Positions 1 to 8,645 of a stretch of DNA of 64,000 nt are shown piece after piece. The notes under the pieces were generated by a model. That model made no database searches. It was not told the DNA's origin and saw only the letters and a list, made by a program, of their open reading frames with translations. The translations under genes were made by a program, and so were the position numbers. This DNA is from Bacillota bacterium (GTDB lineage: Bacteria > Bacillota > Bacilli > Paenibacillales > UBA4045), in contig JAEZQY010000031.1 in the NCBI GenBank assembly GCA_023441055.1, forward strand, positions 186,001 to 250,000, written 5' to 3'. Numbering within the stretch: the first letter of the stretch is position 1; every line of letters begins with the position of its first letter.

Positions 1-811
1 AAGCCGGCTGTCCGTGCATAATGCCGGCCAACACCACGATGACAGTCAGAATGACCGCGACGATGATTAGTATTTTGCCTAGTTGTTCTAGTCGATGCTG
101 CAGCGGTGTCTCCCCAGATTCCGTATTCTGAATGAGGTGGGCGATCTTGCCCATCTCTGTGTTCATACCCGTTCTAACCACGATGCCCCTGGCCGTGCCA
201 CGTGTCACCATCGTGCCCATGAATCCGAGATTGCGCTGATCACCCAGCGGCACATCTGCATGCGCAATGGCCAGATGGGTCTTGTTCACCGGTACAGATT
301 CACCTGTCAGCGCAGATTCCTCGACATACAGGCTGTTCGTCTCAATCAGCCGCACATCTGCGGGGATACGATCTCCGCTCTCCAGCACGATGACATCGCC
401 GCATACGAGCTTACTAGCCTGAACAAGATCCACCTCACCGTCGCGAAGCACCTTAGCCATCGGCGAGGCCAATTGCTTAAGCGCTCTTAACGATTTCTCC
501 GCGCGGAACTCCTGAATAAAACCAAGTATGCCATTCATAATAATGATCGCAATTATGGTGATTGCGTCCAAATACTCACCGAGCAAGCCGGATATGACTA
601 CTGCCCCTACCAGCACCAGCACCATGAAATCCTTAAATTGATTGAGCAGCTGCGCCGCAGCGGATACCTTCCTCGCTTCCGTCAGCTCGTTCAACCCCTG
701 CTCGGCCAATCTGCGGCCTGCCTCTTCCGCGGTGAGCCCCTTCTGGTTGCTGGTCTGCTGCTGCGCGCATACCGCTTCCGCGTCAATCTGGTACCACTCC
801 TTGGCGTCCAT
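1..811 (-). CDS. Calcium-type P-type cation ATPase, N-terminal part (cut by window edge)
   Basis: This is the first 270 codons of an ion-pumping P-type ATPase; the rest lies left of base 1. I translated it directly. The protein starts MDAKEWYQID, has an N-terminal cation-ATPase domain, two hydrophobic segments near residues 60-105, and an actuator domain with the TGES dephosphorylation motif (SALTGESVP). A third membrane segment follows at the edge. The order and the text around TGES fit the SERCA-like Ca2+ pumps of Bacillus (YloB/PacL group), which export Ca2+ using ATP. The phosphorylation Asp and ion-binding helices are outside the window, so ion specificity is inferred. A clear AGGAGGG site sits 7 bases before the ATG. 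The gene is divergent from rqcH, as yloB is close to yloA in Bacillus. Confidence 0.9.
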   Translation of the reverse strand, partial: MDAKEWYQIDAEAVCAQQQTSNQKGLTAEEAGRRLAEQGLNELTEARKVSAAAQLLNQFKDFMVLVLVGAVVISGLLGEYLDAITIIAIIIMNGILGFIQEFRAEKSLRALKQLASPMAKVLRDGEVDLVQASKLVCGDVIVLESGDRIPADVRLIETNSLYVEESALTGESVPVNKTHLAIAHADVPLGDQRNLGFMGTMVTRGTARGIVVRTGMNTEMGKIAHLIQNTESGETPLQHRLEQLGKILIIVAVILTVIVVLAGIMHGQPA

Positions 812-943
812 TCTTGTCCCTCCTGATCATCATCAACTTACTCCCACTCTATTCAGACAAGCTGGAAAATATGATGATACACATTCTCTCACTTAAGTTT
901 TGGCGGGAATTATGGCATGATAGAGCATGAGGAGTTGTTCACT

Positions 944-2713
944 ATGGCATTAGACGGTCTTGTTGTCCATGCGCTGACCCGTGAGCTCCAGATGCTGACG
1001 GGCGGCAAGATTCATAAGATTCATCAACCGAATGCGCATGACATTATCATGCAGGTGCGCAGCCAAGGCGCCACACACCGGCTGCTCTTATCCGCGAATC
1101 CCACATATCCGAGGATGCATCTTACAACCCAATCGTATATGAACCCGCTGGAAGCCCCGATGTTCTGCATGCTGCTCAGGAAGCATTGCGAGAGCGGCGT
1201 CATTCAGAGCATCGAACAGATCGGTAACGAGCGGATCATCCATATCCAGCTCCAGCAGCGAGATGAGCTGGGCGATCAACGGATGAAGACGATCATCATG
1301 GAGCTGACCGGCAGACACAGCAACATCATCCTGATCGATCCGGATACGAATCTCATCATGGACGGCATTCATCATGTGACCCCGGCAATCAGCTCATACC
1401 GCATTGTCATGCCCGGCAGCGCCTATACGAGCCCGCCGGATCAGCAGAAAGCCGATCCGTTCCATATCGAGTCGCGTGCGATGGAAGCCATCATCCGCAC
1501 CGGCATCGAGCAGCATGAGGATGCATTCGCCTCGCTGGCCAAGCGGGTAGAGCATGCGCTGGTCGCAGGCTTCAGCGGGATTAGCCCACTGGCGGCTAGA
1601 GAATTCGTCGCCAGATGTCAGTTCGAGGACCATGCGTTATCAGAGGTCATCTCTCAGCTCGCCGAGTCAGTCAGCCTAGCCATTCGAGCGTTGCGTGAGG
1701 GGAAGCCGACGCCCAACATCGTCACTCCGGCATCAGGCAAGTCGGTCTTCTCCGTAATCGATCTGCAGCATGTGCAGGGCGAGCGCCAACAATGGGATAC
1801 GGTTAATGCTTGCCTAGAGGGCTTTTACGGTGATAAGGCAGAGCGCGATACGGTCAAGCAGCGCGTATCTGACCTGATTAAGCTGCTCCAGAATGAACGG
1901 TCTAAGAATGTGACCAAGCTTCAGAAGCTGGCGGATACGATCGAGGATGCGCAGGACGCGGATCGCTACCGCATCCTGGGAGAACTGCTGACAGCCTCTC
2001 TGCATCTGGCTGCCAAGGGCGACCGAGAGATCGAGGTCCTCAATTATTATGATGAAGCGCAGGCGATGATTAAGATCACACTCGACCCGCTTCTATCGCC
2101 AGCCGATAATGCCCAGCGTTACTTCAAGCGATACAGCAAGATGAAGAACAGCATTACCATTATTCAAGAACAGATCGAGAGCGCGCGTGAAGAGATCCAC
2201 TATCTGGATAATGTGCTGCAGCAGCTAGGGCGAGCAGCGATGACCGATATTGAGGAAATTCGCGAGGAATTGATTGAACAGGGCTATGTGAAGCGTCGCG
2301 GCAAGCAGCCTAAGAAGCGCCGGAAGAACGAACGCCCCGCGCTAACCTGCTATACATCCAGCGAGGATGTACCGATCTATGTTGGGAAGAACAATACGCA
2401 GAATGAATACTTAACCAATCGCATCGCCAGCGCTTCGGACACCTGGCTCCACACGAAGGATATCCCAGGCTCGCATGTGGTCATCCGTGGTGCGTTCGGA
2501 GAGCAGACGCTGCTGGAGGCTGCGATGCTGGCAGCCTACTACAGCCAGGCCCGTGATACGAGCCAGGTGCCGGTTGACTATACGCTGATCCGTCATGTTC
2601 GCAAGCCGAGCGGTGCTAAGCCTGGATTCGTGATCTACGATAAACAGCGCACCCTGTACGTGACGCCAGATGAAGCCAGATTGAAGAGTCTGAAGCAGGA
2701 GATGAAATCGTAA
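944..2713 (+). CDS. rqcH: RqcH (Rqc2/NEMF homologue, NFACT family), ribosome-associated quality control
   Basis: RqcH binds 50S subunits carrying stalled peptidyl-tRNA and drives C-terminal Ala-tail addition that marks the nascent chain for degradation; it is also known as YloA or FbpA-like protein. The 589-residue product has the family's order: an N-terminal NFACT-N domain starting MALDGLVVHALT, a helix-hairpin-helix and long coiled coil in the middle (about 280-440), and the C-terminal NFACT-R domain with the DTWLHTKDIPGSHVVI block. I chose the ATG at 944 over the in-frame ATG at 917: GAGGAG lies 9 bases before it, and known homologues begin at this MALDG position. It is monocistronic and ends at a stem-loop shared with the convergent LysR gene. 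Confidence 0.93.
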   Translation: MALDGLVVHALTRELQMLTGGKIHKIHQPNAHDIIMQVRSQGATHRLLLSANPTYPRMHLTTQSYMNPLEAPMFCMLLRKHCESGVIQSIEQIGNERIIHIQLQQRDELGDQRMKTIIMELTGRHSNIILIDPDTNLIMDGIHHVTPAISSYRIVMPGSAYTSPPDQQKADPFHIESRAMEAIIRTGIEQHEDAFASLAKRVEHALVAGFSGISPLAAREFVARCQFEDHALSEVISQLAESVSLAIRALREGKPTPNIVTPASGKSVFSVIDLQHVQGERQQWDTVNACLEGFYGDKAERDTVKQRVSDLIKLLQNERSKNVTKLQKLADTIEDAQDADRYRILGELLTASLHLAAKGDREIEVLNYYDEAQAMIKITLDPLLSPADNAQRYFKRYSKMKNSITIIQEQIESAREEIHYLDNVLQQLGRAAMTDIEEIREELIEQGYVKRRGKQPKKRRKNERPALTCYTSSEDVPIYVGKNNTQNEYLTNRIASASDTWLHTKDIPGSHVVIRGAFGEQTLLEAAMLAAYYSQARDTSQVPVDYTLIRHVRKPSGAKPGFVIYDKQRTLYVTPDEARLKSLKQEMKS

Positions 2714-2717
2714 CGCA

Positions 2718-2755
2718 AGAGGTCGCGTATCGCCAACTGGCGAAGCGCGACCTCT
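2718..2755. terminator. Stem-loop between convergent rqcH and LysR gene
   Basis: A perfect 10-bp stem (AGAGGTCGCG at 2718-2727 with CGCGACCTCT at 2746-2755) encloses a second small stem (CGCCA/TGGCG). It lies just after the rqcH stop and before the stop of the minus-strand LysR gene, so it could serve both. No long T-run follows on either strand, so efficiency is uncertain. Confidence 0.55.
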
Positions 2756-2765
2756 CTTTGATAAG

Positions 2766-3680
2766 TTATAAGATCCATTGATTCAGGTCATTCTCTCTTA
2801 GGAAGGCTAGGAAGGACACAGCCGAGATCGGCAGCAGCGTGGAGTCCAGATAGATGACATTGAACTGCCGCTTGAACCGGCAATCTACGATGTCGCGAAC
2901 AGCGAGCAGCCCGAGCGCGACCTCATGCTTGACTGCCGTGGGGGACAGTATCGATAGCCCGAAGTTGGCCTCAACCGCTGACTTAATCGCTCCCGTATTG
3001 CCAATCTCCATAATAATTCTTAGCAGGCTGATATCCATGCCCTGCTGGAGCAGCTCCTTCTCCATCACCTCGCGTGTACCCGACCCCTGTTCCCTGAGGA
3101 TGAATGGATAATCCAATAGGTCCTCGAAGTAAATGCGCGGCTTCTGCAGCAAGGGATGCTGAGCAGGAAGAATCAACTTCAGCTCATCACTAAGCACCGA
3201 TTCAATATGCAGATTCGGATGCTGAACCTCCGATTCCACAAGACCGAAGGTGAGCTGATGATTCAGCACCTCCTCGACAATCTGCTTCGTATTCATCACA
3301 CGCATACTGATCGCAATGTGCGGATAATCATTGCCGAACACCCCGAGAATCCGCGGCAGGATGAACTCCCCGAAGGTGAAGCTCGCGCCTAGATTCAGCT
3401 TACCCTCCAGACCATGCGTGAATTGGGACATCGCCTCGTTCGCGCTGCGAATCAGCGCAATACCCGATTCGGCGTAGGGCATCAATGCCTTGCCGGCCTC
3501 TGTCAATTCGACCTTCTTCCTCGTCCTGTGGAACAGCTTCGTTCCGTAATAATCCTCCAGCGATTGAATCTGCATCGTGACTGCGGGCTGCGTCATATGC
3601 AGCGATTGCGCGGCGACAGAGAAGCTGCCCATGACCGCTACCGTATAGAAGATATGAAGCTGATGAAAATTAACCGCCAT
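2766..3680 (-). CDS. LysR-family transcriptional regulator
   Basis: This 304-residue DNA-binding regulator has an N-terminal winged helix-turn-helix (residues 1-60: FHQLHIFYTVAVMGSFSVAA, then TQPAVTMQIQSLE). A two-lobed LysR substrate-binding domain follows from about residue 90. The start at 3678-3680 is preferred over an upstream in-frame ATG at 3728, because MAVNFHQLH is where the HTH normally begins and GGAGAGGTGG precedes it. Sequence style resembles the CysL/YeiE/CbbR branch, but the effector and targets cannot be told. LysR regulators often control a divergent neighbour, but the upstream gene here (3752-4189) is on the same strand, so no target is suggested by context. Confidence 0.88.
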   Translation of the reverse strand: MAVNFHQLHIFYTVAVMGSFSVAAQSLHMTQPAVTMQIQSLEDYYGTKLFHRTRKKVELTEAGKALMPYAESGIALIRSANEAMSQFTHGLEGKLNLGASFTFGEFILPRILGVFGNDYPHIAISMRVMNTKQIVEEVLNHQLTFGLVESEVQHPNLHIESVLSDELKLILPAQHPLLQKPRIYFEDLLDYPFILREQGSGTREVMEKELLQQGMDISLLRIIMEIGNTGAIKSAVEANFGLSILSPTAVKHEVALGLLAVRDIVDCRFKRQFNVIYLDSTLLPISAVSFLAFLRENDLNQWIL

Positions 3681-3751
3681 ATGCCCACCTCTCCATGACC
3701 AGAAAACAAGCGCAGACGTCATCGCCATGCGCTTGGATCATTCGCTATCGA

Positions 3752-4189
3752 TTATCTGCGCTTCCTGCTGTTCTTAATCAATGTCATCCGCCTGGAATGC
3801 CGCAGCCAAGAATAATACGTCTTCAGATCCCGCAGCTCCATCGTCTCAGACATTCGGCCGAGGAAGGTCACGATGATCATCTTATGCAGCGGTTCACCTA
3901 ACAGATTCACTTGATTGTCCAGTTCTGTAAACTCCGCGACCATGACGAGGTCATCCTCTACTAAGTATACATCCTCTTCGTTCCGATAGTAAGAGATAAT
4001 CTGGCCATTATTCAATCGGTCCCACAAGTAGTCGCAGATGTGAGAGACAGAATCATCCCTATTCGCGATTCGGTCATTCCAGCGAGTTGCTGCGTGGTTG
4101 GTAATGACAATATCAGCGACACGTTTATCTGTCAGCATCACATAATGGGGATCATAGGTACTCCAGCGGTCCGCAATTCGATCCTTCAT
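3752..4189 (-). CDS. Conserved hypothetical protein, 145 aa
   Basis: I do not recognise a named family. The predicted 145-residue soluble protein starts MKDRIADRWSTYD. It contains an ITNHAATRWNDRI stretch, a mixed alpha/beta middle (YYRNEEDVYLVEDDLVMVAEF) and a very basic C-terminus (SWLRHSRRMTLIKNSRKRR) that could contact nucleic acid. ATG at 4189 is chosen because AAGGGG sits 8 bases upstream; a GTG three codons earlier has no such spacing. It sits upstream of, and co-directional with, the LysR gene, with a 71-base gap. The codon usage looks native. Confidence 0.7.
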   Translation of the reverse strand: MKDRIADRWSTYDPHYVMLTDKRVADIVITNHAATRWNDRIANRDDSVSHICDYLWDRLNNGQIISYYRNEEDVYLVEDDLVMVAEFTELDNQVNLLGEPLHKMIIVTFLGRMSETMELRDLKTYYSWLRHSRRMTLIKNSRKRR

Positions 4190-4297
4190 CACGGGCACCC
4201 CTTCCGATAATAGGTCTCAGGAACCATTCGCATGGTGTCTTTATCCTATTTTACCCCATTACCGGATACGCTTACAACAACATTCGTGAAAAGATTG

Positions 4298-4561
4298 TCA
4301 GAATGTGTGGAATTTTGTCTTATCTGAGCTATTTGAACTGTATTCGGTCTTGATTTCATTACGCATGGAGCGCTCAACCTGCTTCACATAGCCTAGCTTG
4401 GCGACATTCCTGGCCGTATCCTCATAGCGTTCCGCATTCAGGTACAGCACCACATATCTCATCTTCCTCGATATATAATGAATCGTGCCGTACTTCTCCA
4501 GATTTCTGGCCTGCTTCACATCGCTGACCCACACGATCATTCCCGCGCGTTCATGGAACAT
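4298..4561 (-). CDS. ylbG: YlbG family protein (UPF0298/DUF2129)
   Basis: A small 87-residue protein matching the YlbG family: the N-terminal block AGMIVWVSDVKQARNLEKYG and the following RYVVLYLNAE and KLGYVKQVERS segments are typical. Its function is unknown; structures of the family show a small alpha/beta fold. It lies directly downstream of ylbF on the same strand with a 62-base gap, the same pairing as in Bacillus subtilis, so the two are probably co-transcribed. GGAGG is placed 6 bases before the ATG. A tail of Ser, Asn and Lys residues after residue 70 is variable in the family. Confidence 0.88.
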   Translation of the reverse strand: MFHERAGMIVWVSDVKQARNLEKYGTIHYISRKMRYVVLYLNAERYEDTARNVAKLGYVKQVERSMRNEIKTEYSSNSSDKTKFHTF

Positions 4562-4623
4562 TGGAATCCTCCTACTCCCTTATCAAAATAAACAACACCC
4601 GCTTGGCGATAGCCGGCCTATCC

Positions 4624-5064
4624 TTACCCGCAACCGCAGCTTCCACCCGAACCGCAGCCCTTGCCATGCGGCAACGGGTTATTGCTCGGAACCTTAATCG
4701 AATCGGATACGGCATGCGCGATCACTTCGGAAACCGTATATAAGAGCTCGTCCAGCGCATTCTCTGCCTGCTTGAACCGCGCGACCGCTTCGATGGTCTC
4801 CAGCTCGGTTTCAACCTCCTTGACCTTGTCCAGCGCGGTGTGATACTCCGGATGATAATGTCCGAATCGCTCGCACTGCTCGAAGATCTCCTTCCGCTCA
4901 TTCAGCTTGTAGATCAGCTGCTTCACCTCAGGATGCTGCTCAACTTGAGCCTTCCAGTATATATATTGAGAGACTTCCGATGAAGCCTTTACCATATCTC
5001 CTAAATCATAAGCATGCAGGAGAAGTGTTGCCATATCCAGCGCATTGCGTTCCATGATGCTCAT
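4624..5064 (-). CDS. ricF: YlbF/RicF, subunit of the RicAFT (Y) complex
   Basis: RicF forms a complex with RicA (YmcA) and RicT (YaaT). In Bacillus this complex supports RNase Y-dependent mRNA maturation, competence, sporulation and biofilm formation, and carries [4Fe-4S] clusters. The 146-residue protein is mostly helical, as expected. Its extreme C-terminus (GCGSGGSCGCG) holds Cys137, Cys143 and Cys145, the segment known to contribute cluster ligands in this family. The start MSIMERN has AAGGGTGG 9 bases upstream. The partners ricA and ricT are not in this window. It forms a unit with ylbG downstream. Confidence 0.88.
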   Translation of the reverse strand: MSIMERNALDMATLLLHAYDLGDMVKASSEVSQYIYWKAQVEQHPEVKQLIYKLNERKEIFEQCERFGHYHPEYHTALDKVKEVETELETIEAVARFKQAENALDELLYTVSEVIAHAVSDSIKVPSNNPLPHGKGCGSGGSCGCG

Positions 5065-5162
5065 TCCCGGAAACCACCCTTCTTCATGAATTGACTGCCA
5101 ACCAACATCATACCACGAATGACAGGTAAATTAGAACTATTTCCTATTGGGATTTATACCAG

Positions 5163-5205
5163 CACAGGCTCGACATTCCGCGGGTCGCGGACTGCCGAGC
5201 CTGTG
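5163..5205. terminator. Stem-loop downstream of CBS gene
   Basis: A 10-bp stem (CACAGGCTCG at 5163-5172 with CGAGCCTGTG at 5196-5205) lies between the stop of the CBS-domain gene and ricF. It has a 23-base loop and no convincing U-tract on the minus strand, so it is either a weak terminator or a processing/stability hairpin. Confidence 0.45.
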
Positions 5206-5221
5206 ACGCCATCGTATACCT

Positions 5222-5665
5222 TTACCTTCCCGAACCCACTAGCTCTGCATTCGGCTCGGAGATGCGGCTCAGCGCCTCGCCCGCCTCATTCTCGAACATC
5301 TGACGCTGCGCCAGATCGCCGATGGCGACAATCCCGACAAGCTCGCCCTGCTCCTCCACCAGAATACGGCGAATCTGCTTATCACTCATCAGCTTGGCTG
5401 CCTCATCAACCGTTGTATCGGGATTCGTGCGAACACAATCCGTTGTCATCACTTCCTCGACAGCTGTGGAGCCAGAGTGCTTCTCGGCGTAGCCTCGGAT
5501 AACCAAGTCGCGATCTGTTACCACACCAATGACACGCTTGCCCTCAACGACCGGGACGAAGCCGATATCATGTTCCTTCATCTTAACGGCGATCTCATAG
5601 ATATTATCCTGCTTCGTAACTGTGACGACATCAGGCGACATAATCTCCCTCAGTGTCTTCTGCAT
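5222..5665 (-). CDS. CBS-domain pair protein (YlbB/YhcV-like)
   Basis: A 147-residue protein made of two tandem CBS domains (about 8-60 and 72-128). Signatures include LREIMSPDVVTV, GVVTDRDLVIRGYAE, VEEVMTTDCVRTNPD and LVGIVAIGDLAQ. CBS pairs bind adenosine nucleotides and act as energy sensors; a free-standing pair usually regulates a partner protein. A ylbB-type CBS gene also occurs near ylbF in Bacillus, supporting orthology to that group. Two start codons are possible; the ATG at 5665 has GGGAG at 8 bases, better spaced than the ATG at 5671. Confidence 0.85.
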   Translation of the reverse strand: MQKTLREIMSPDVVTVTKQDNIYEIAVKMKEHDIGFVPVVEGKRVIGVVTDRDLVIRGYAEKHSGSTAVEEVMTTDCVRTNPDTTVDEAAKLMSDKQIRRILVEEQGELVGIVAIGDLAQRQMFENEAGEALSRISEPNAELVGSGR

Positions 5666-5700
5666 GATCATCGCTCCCTTCCCGTATAGGATGACCGGGT

Positions 5701-6879
5701 TCAGGTTCGCTCATTCATATAAGTGATGGCCATTGCTGCCAGCAGCTCCGCGGCTTGCAGCATCGCGCTTTCATCGATATCGAACATGGGGTGATGATGC
5801 GGGTATGCGGTCTCCTGGTTGGGAGCCCCAGCGCCGACGAACATGAAGCAGCCAGGCAGCTGCTGAAGATAATAGGAGAAGTCCTCCCCTGCCATGATCG
5901 GCGTCAGGGTATGAGTCTGCTCCGAGCCGAATCGTTCACTCGCTACCCTGGTGAATCTAGCCGCCTCATCGTCATCATTCCTAACGGCCGGATATCCCTT
6001 TATATAATGGAAGTCTGCCTTGCCGCCATACATGTCCGCAGTCGCCTCAATAATGTGACGCATGCGCGCTTCAACCTGCTGTCTGACAGCCACGCTGAAG
6101 GTTCGAACCGTACCGACAATCGAGCAACGCTCCGCGATGACGTTAAAGCCGGCTCCCGCTTCAATAACACCGATCGACACCACGCAGGGCTCCAGGGGGT
6201 TGATATTGCGGCTGACGATCGACTGAAGGGCGACTACCGTCTGCGCGGCAATGTAGATGCTGTCTACCGTATCATGCGGCAAGCCGCCATGGCCGCCAAT
6301 ACCAGTGATCTCGATCTTGAACTCATCCGCGGCAGCCATGATCGTGCCTGGCGCGCTGAATACTTGCCCGGCCGGCAAGGGCGACCAGAGATGAACGCCA
6401 TAGATCACATCCGCTTGATCCAGGATGCCGGTCTCCAGAATCGCCTTCGCGCCGCCGGGCGATACTTCCTCCGCATGCTGGAACACGAGTATGATTGTTC
6501 CTGTCAGCTGCGCTCGGCGCGCTGCGAAGAAATTGCCCAGCGCCAGCAAGGTAGACGTATGGGCATCATGGCCGCATGCGTGCATGACCCCGGGATTCTG
6601 AGAGGCATACTCACATTGCTTCTGATCCTGGATCGGCAGGGCGTCGATATCCGCCCGCAGCGCAACTGTCGGGCCCGGTCGCTCACCGGCAATGATACCG
6701 ATGACACTATGGCCTGCTAATCCCCGTCTTATCTCGATGCCCCATTCACTTAGCAAGCTCGCAATATAATCAGAGGTTTCGCGCTCCTGATACGATAGCT
6801 CTGGATGCTGATGCAGATACCGCCTCCACTCCACCATCTTGGGGAACAGCTCGGATAATTGCTCGATTTGATCGATCAT
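5701..6879 (-). CDS. M20-family amidohydrolase (N-acyl-amino acid/hippurate hydrolase type)
   Basis: A 392-residue metal-dependent hydrolase of peptidase family M20D, whose members remove acyl groups from N-acyl amino acids or related amides. Seen motifs: ALRADIDALPI, the HACGHDAHTS metal-binding block, HAEEVSPGGA with the catalytic Glu, a dimerisation domain around residues 180-290 with GGHGGLPHDTVD, and the terminal MAGEDFSYY and PHHHPMFDID blocks. The family also uses a conserved Cys, and HACGHD carries it. ATG 6879 is preferred over upstream codons because AAGGGAGAG precedes it by a normal distance and the MIDQIEQL start matches family length. The natural substrate is not evident from context. 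Confidence 0.88.
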   Translation of the reverse strand: MIDQIEQLSELFPKMVEWRRYLHQHPELSYQERETSDYIASLLSEWGIEIRRGLAGHSVIGIIAGERPGPTVALRADIDALPIQDQKQCEYASQNPGVMHACGHDAHTSTLLALGNFFAARRAQLTGTIILVFQHAEEVSPGGAKAILETGILDQADVIYGVHLWSPLPAGQVFSAPGTIMAAADEFKIEITGIGGHGGLPHDTVDSIYIAAQTVVALQSIVSRNINPLEPCVVSIGVIEAGAGFNVIAERCSIVGTVRTFSVAVRQQVEARMRHIIEATADMYGGKADFHYIKGYPAVRNDDDEAARFTRVASERFGSEQTHTLTPIMAGEDFSYYLQQLPGCFMFVGAGAPNQETAYPHHHPMFDIDESAMLQAAELLAAMAITYMNERT

Positions 6880-6994
6880 CGATAGTCTCTCCCTTATGCA
6901 TAGCCTGTCTGATAGGGTCGTGATGGACATCTGTTATTTTTCAACAATACAGCAAACACGAGGCTAAATCCAGCTGAAATCACTTGCAAATGAC

Positions 6995-7023
6995 TTGCAG
7001 AACGCCGGTAAACATACTATCAT
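6995..7023 (+). promoter_or_regulatory. Possible sigma-A promoter for yugN-ftsW
   Basis: TTGCAG (6995-7000) and TATCAT (7018-7023) are separated by 17 bases, roughly 90 bases before yugN. Both hexamers deviate from consensus, so this is a weak call. Confidence 0.35.
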
Positions 7024-7110
7024 GATAAATGTCACGAAACCGTGCAAATGAATAATGAATCGTAATTCGGAGAATATAGGCTCCACAATACTTGGAGGGG
7101 GACAATATCC

Positions 7111-7455
7111 ATGATTATTGAGAACACTGGCCTGAATGGCCTCAAGAGCGAGCTTGGACTGCTGGACCAACTAACAGAGAAGCTCGGATTCGTCAGATGG
7201 CAATGGGAATATTACCGCGCAACGTATGATTTCAAGATTGAGGATACGGTTCGCAATGCGGAATACTTCCTGCGCATTAACACCAGAGCGGTTGAAGGCA
7301 AGCTGGAGGATCCACAAGCGGTACTGGATATCGAAGACGTATACATAGGCAGAGTGACCTTCCCGCATGGACTGGACTACGAATCACCGATTCCCGACTC
7401 CATTATGAACGCGGCTAAGCAGAAGCTCTCCCAACTTAAGCAACAGCTGGCTTAG
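7111..7455 (+). CDS. yugN: YugN-like family protein
   Basis: A 114-residue protein recognised as YugN-like from its opening ENTGLNGLKSELG, the RWQWEYYRATYDFK block and a central NAEYFLRINTRAVEG stretch. The family is small, found in Bacillaceae and Paenibacillaceae, and has no firmly assigned function. GGAGGGGG is placed about 9 bases before the ATG. Only 10 bases separate its stop from the ftsW start, and ftsW lacks a strong ribosome-binding site of its own. The two are therefore very likely co-transcribed and perhaps translationally coupled. Confidence 0.85.
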   Translation: MIIENTGLNGLKSELGLLDQLTEKLGFVRWQWEYYRATYDFKIEDTVRNAEYFLRINTRAVEGKLEDPQAVLDIEDVYIGRVTFPHGLDYESPIPDSIMNAAKQKLSQLKQQLA

Positions 7456-7465
7456 GCATGATCTC

Positions 7466-8623
7466 ATGAATGCCACCAGAAGAGGAACACCAGATTTCAT
7501 CCTATTGTTCCTGACCATTGCGCTCGTGGGATTCGGACTTGTGATGGTCTTCAGCTCAAGCTATAGTATTACGTTTTCTGAAGATCCTCTGTTCCATGTG
7601 AAGAAGCAAGCGCAATTCGCGGTGATAGGCACATTCTTGATATTCATCACGATGAATACGCCATATGCGAGGCTGAAGAAAGGGTTCATCCCTTTCTTTT
7701 TGTTCAGTGTAATTCTGCTCATACTTGTATTGATTATCGGTACGGAAGTGAAAGGCTCGAAGAGCTGGTTCCGCATTGGACCATTCGGTGGACAGCCTAC
7801 CGAGGTGGCGAAGATCGGCATCCTCGCATATCTCGCCGTTATCATTAGCCGCAAGCAAGAGAAGTTCCGGGATTTCAAGACAGGCCTAATGCCCGTGCTA
7901 ATTGTGCTGGCTGCGGTGTGCGGTCTCATCCTGATGCAGAAGGATCTAGGCTCCATGCTCGTGCTGTTAATGGCATCGTGCATTGTGATTATTGCTGGCG
8001 GCGCCAGATTCAAGCATCTGTTCTACCTTGGATCCGCCGGGCTTGCCATGCTGGGTGCCGTTGTCGGAACTCAGCTGCTCAAGGCCAGCAATGGCGGACA
8101 AGTCAGCTATCGGATTAAGCGATTGACCTCCTTCCTGGATCCCTGGAAGGACCCGCAAGGAGACGGCTATCATCTTATTCAATCCCAGTATGCGCTTGGA
8201 CACGGCGGTGTATCCGGCGCGGGATTCGGACAGAGTATTCAGAAGCTGCATTACTTGCCGGAGGCACATAACGACTTTATCTTCGCGGTAATAGGTGAGG
8301 AGCTCGGATTCATCGGGGCGGGGATCTTCCTGCTCGTCTACATCCTCTTCCTCTGGCGAGCGCTGCTCGTAGCGATCCGTTGTCAGGATGTAGCAGGCAC
8401 CTTAATCGGAACCGGCATTGTCGGGCTCATCGCGGTTCAGGCGCTCGTGAATATAGGCGGTGTGACGGGCGCGATCCCCATCACTGGGGTGACGCTGCCG
8501 TTCATCAGTTACGGCGGCTCATCGCTCTTAAGCACCATGCTCGGAGTTGGCATCCTGCTGTGCATCTCACGGGAGAACAGCAAGCAGGAGAAGCTGCGAC
8601 AAGAAGAAGGCACTCGCGATTAA
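7466..8623 (+). CDS. ftsW: FtsW-type SEDS peptidoglycan glycosyltransferase
   Basis: A 385-residue polytopic membrane protein of the SEDS family, which polymerises lipid II with a partner class B PBP. About ten hydrophobic segments are visible. Diagnostic blocks are GSKSWFRIGPFGGQPTEVAK, MQKDLGSMLVL (with the family Asp), ALGHGGVSGAGFGQS, LPEAHNDFIFAVIGEELG and NIGGVTGAIPITGVTLPFIS followed by YGGSS. The NIGGVTG...ITGVTLP signature and the neighbourhood of ylaN favour FtsW over RodA or SpoVE. No class B PBP is adjacent. The gene ends inside a terminator stem. Start ATG 7466 follows yugN closely. Confidence 0.9.
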   Translation: MNATRRGTPDFILLFLTIALVGFGLVMVFSSSYSITFSEDPLFHVKKQAQFAVIGTFLIFITMNTPYARLKKGFIPFFLFSVILLILVLIIGTEVKGSKSWFRIGPFGGQPTEVAKIGILAYLAVIISRKQEKFRDFKTGLMPVLIVLAAVCGLILMQKDLGSMLVLLMASCIVIIAGGARFKHLFYLGSAGLAMLGAVVGTQLLKASNGGQVSYRIKRLTSFLDPWKDPQGDGYHLIQSQYALGHGGVSGAGFGQSIQKLHYLPEAHNDFIFAVIGEELGFIGAGIFLLVYILFLWRALLVAIRCQDVAGTLIGTGIVGLIAVQALVNIGGVTGAIPITGVTLPFISYGGSSLLSTMLGVGILLCISRENSKQEKLRQEEGTRD

Positions 8624-8645
8624 CTCGTGAGTGCCTTCTTCCTCT
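8604..8645 (+). terminator. Rho-independent terminator of yugN-ftsW
   Basis: The stem AAGAAGGCACTC (8604-8615) pairs with GAGTGCCTTCTT (8629-8640), followed by a CT-rich tail. The left arm overlaps the last codons of ftsW. It also lies at the 3' end of the convergent Asp23 gene, and its A/T flanks could make it bidirectional. Confidence 0.75.

Noticed and set aside
95..896. Plus-strand open frames in the first 0.9 kb
   Set aside because: They are antisense to the P-type ATPase, whose minus-strand frame is unbroken and shows family motifs; none of the plus frames reads like a known protein.
5755..6720. A 321-codon plus-strand open frame opposite the M20 amidohydrolase
   Set aside because: Long, but its translation is Arg/His-rich with no domain, and the opposite strand encodes a complete enzyme with catalytic motifs.
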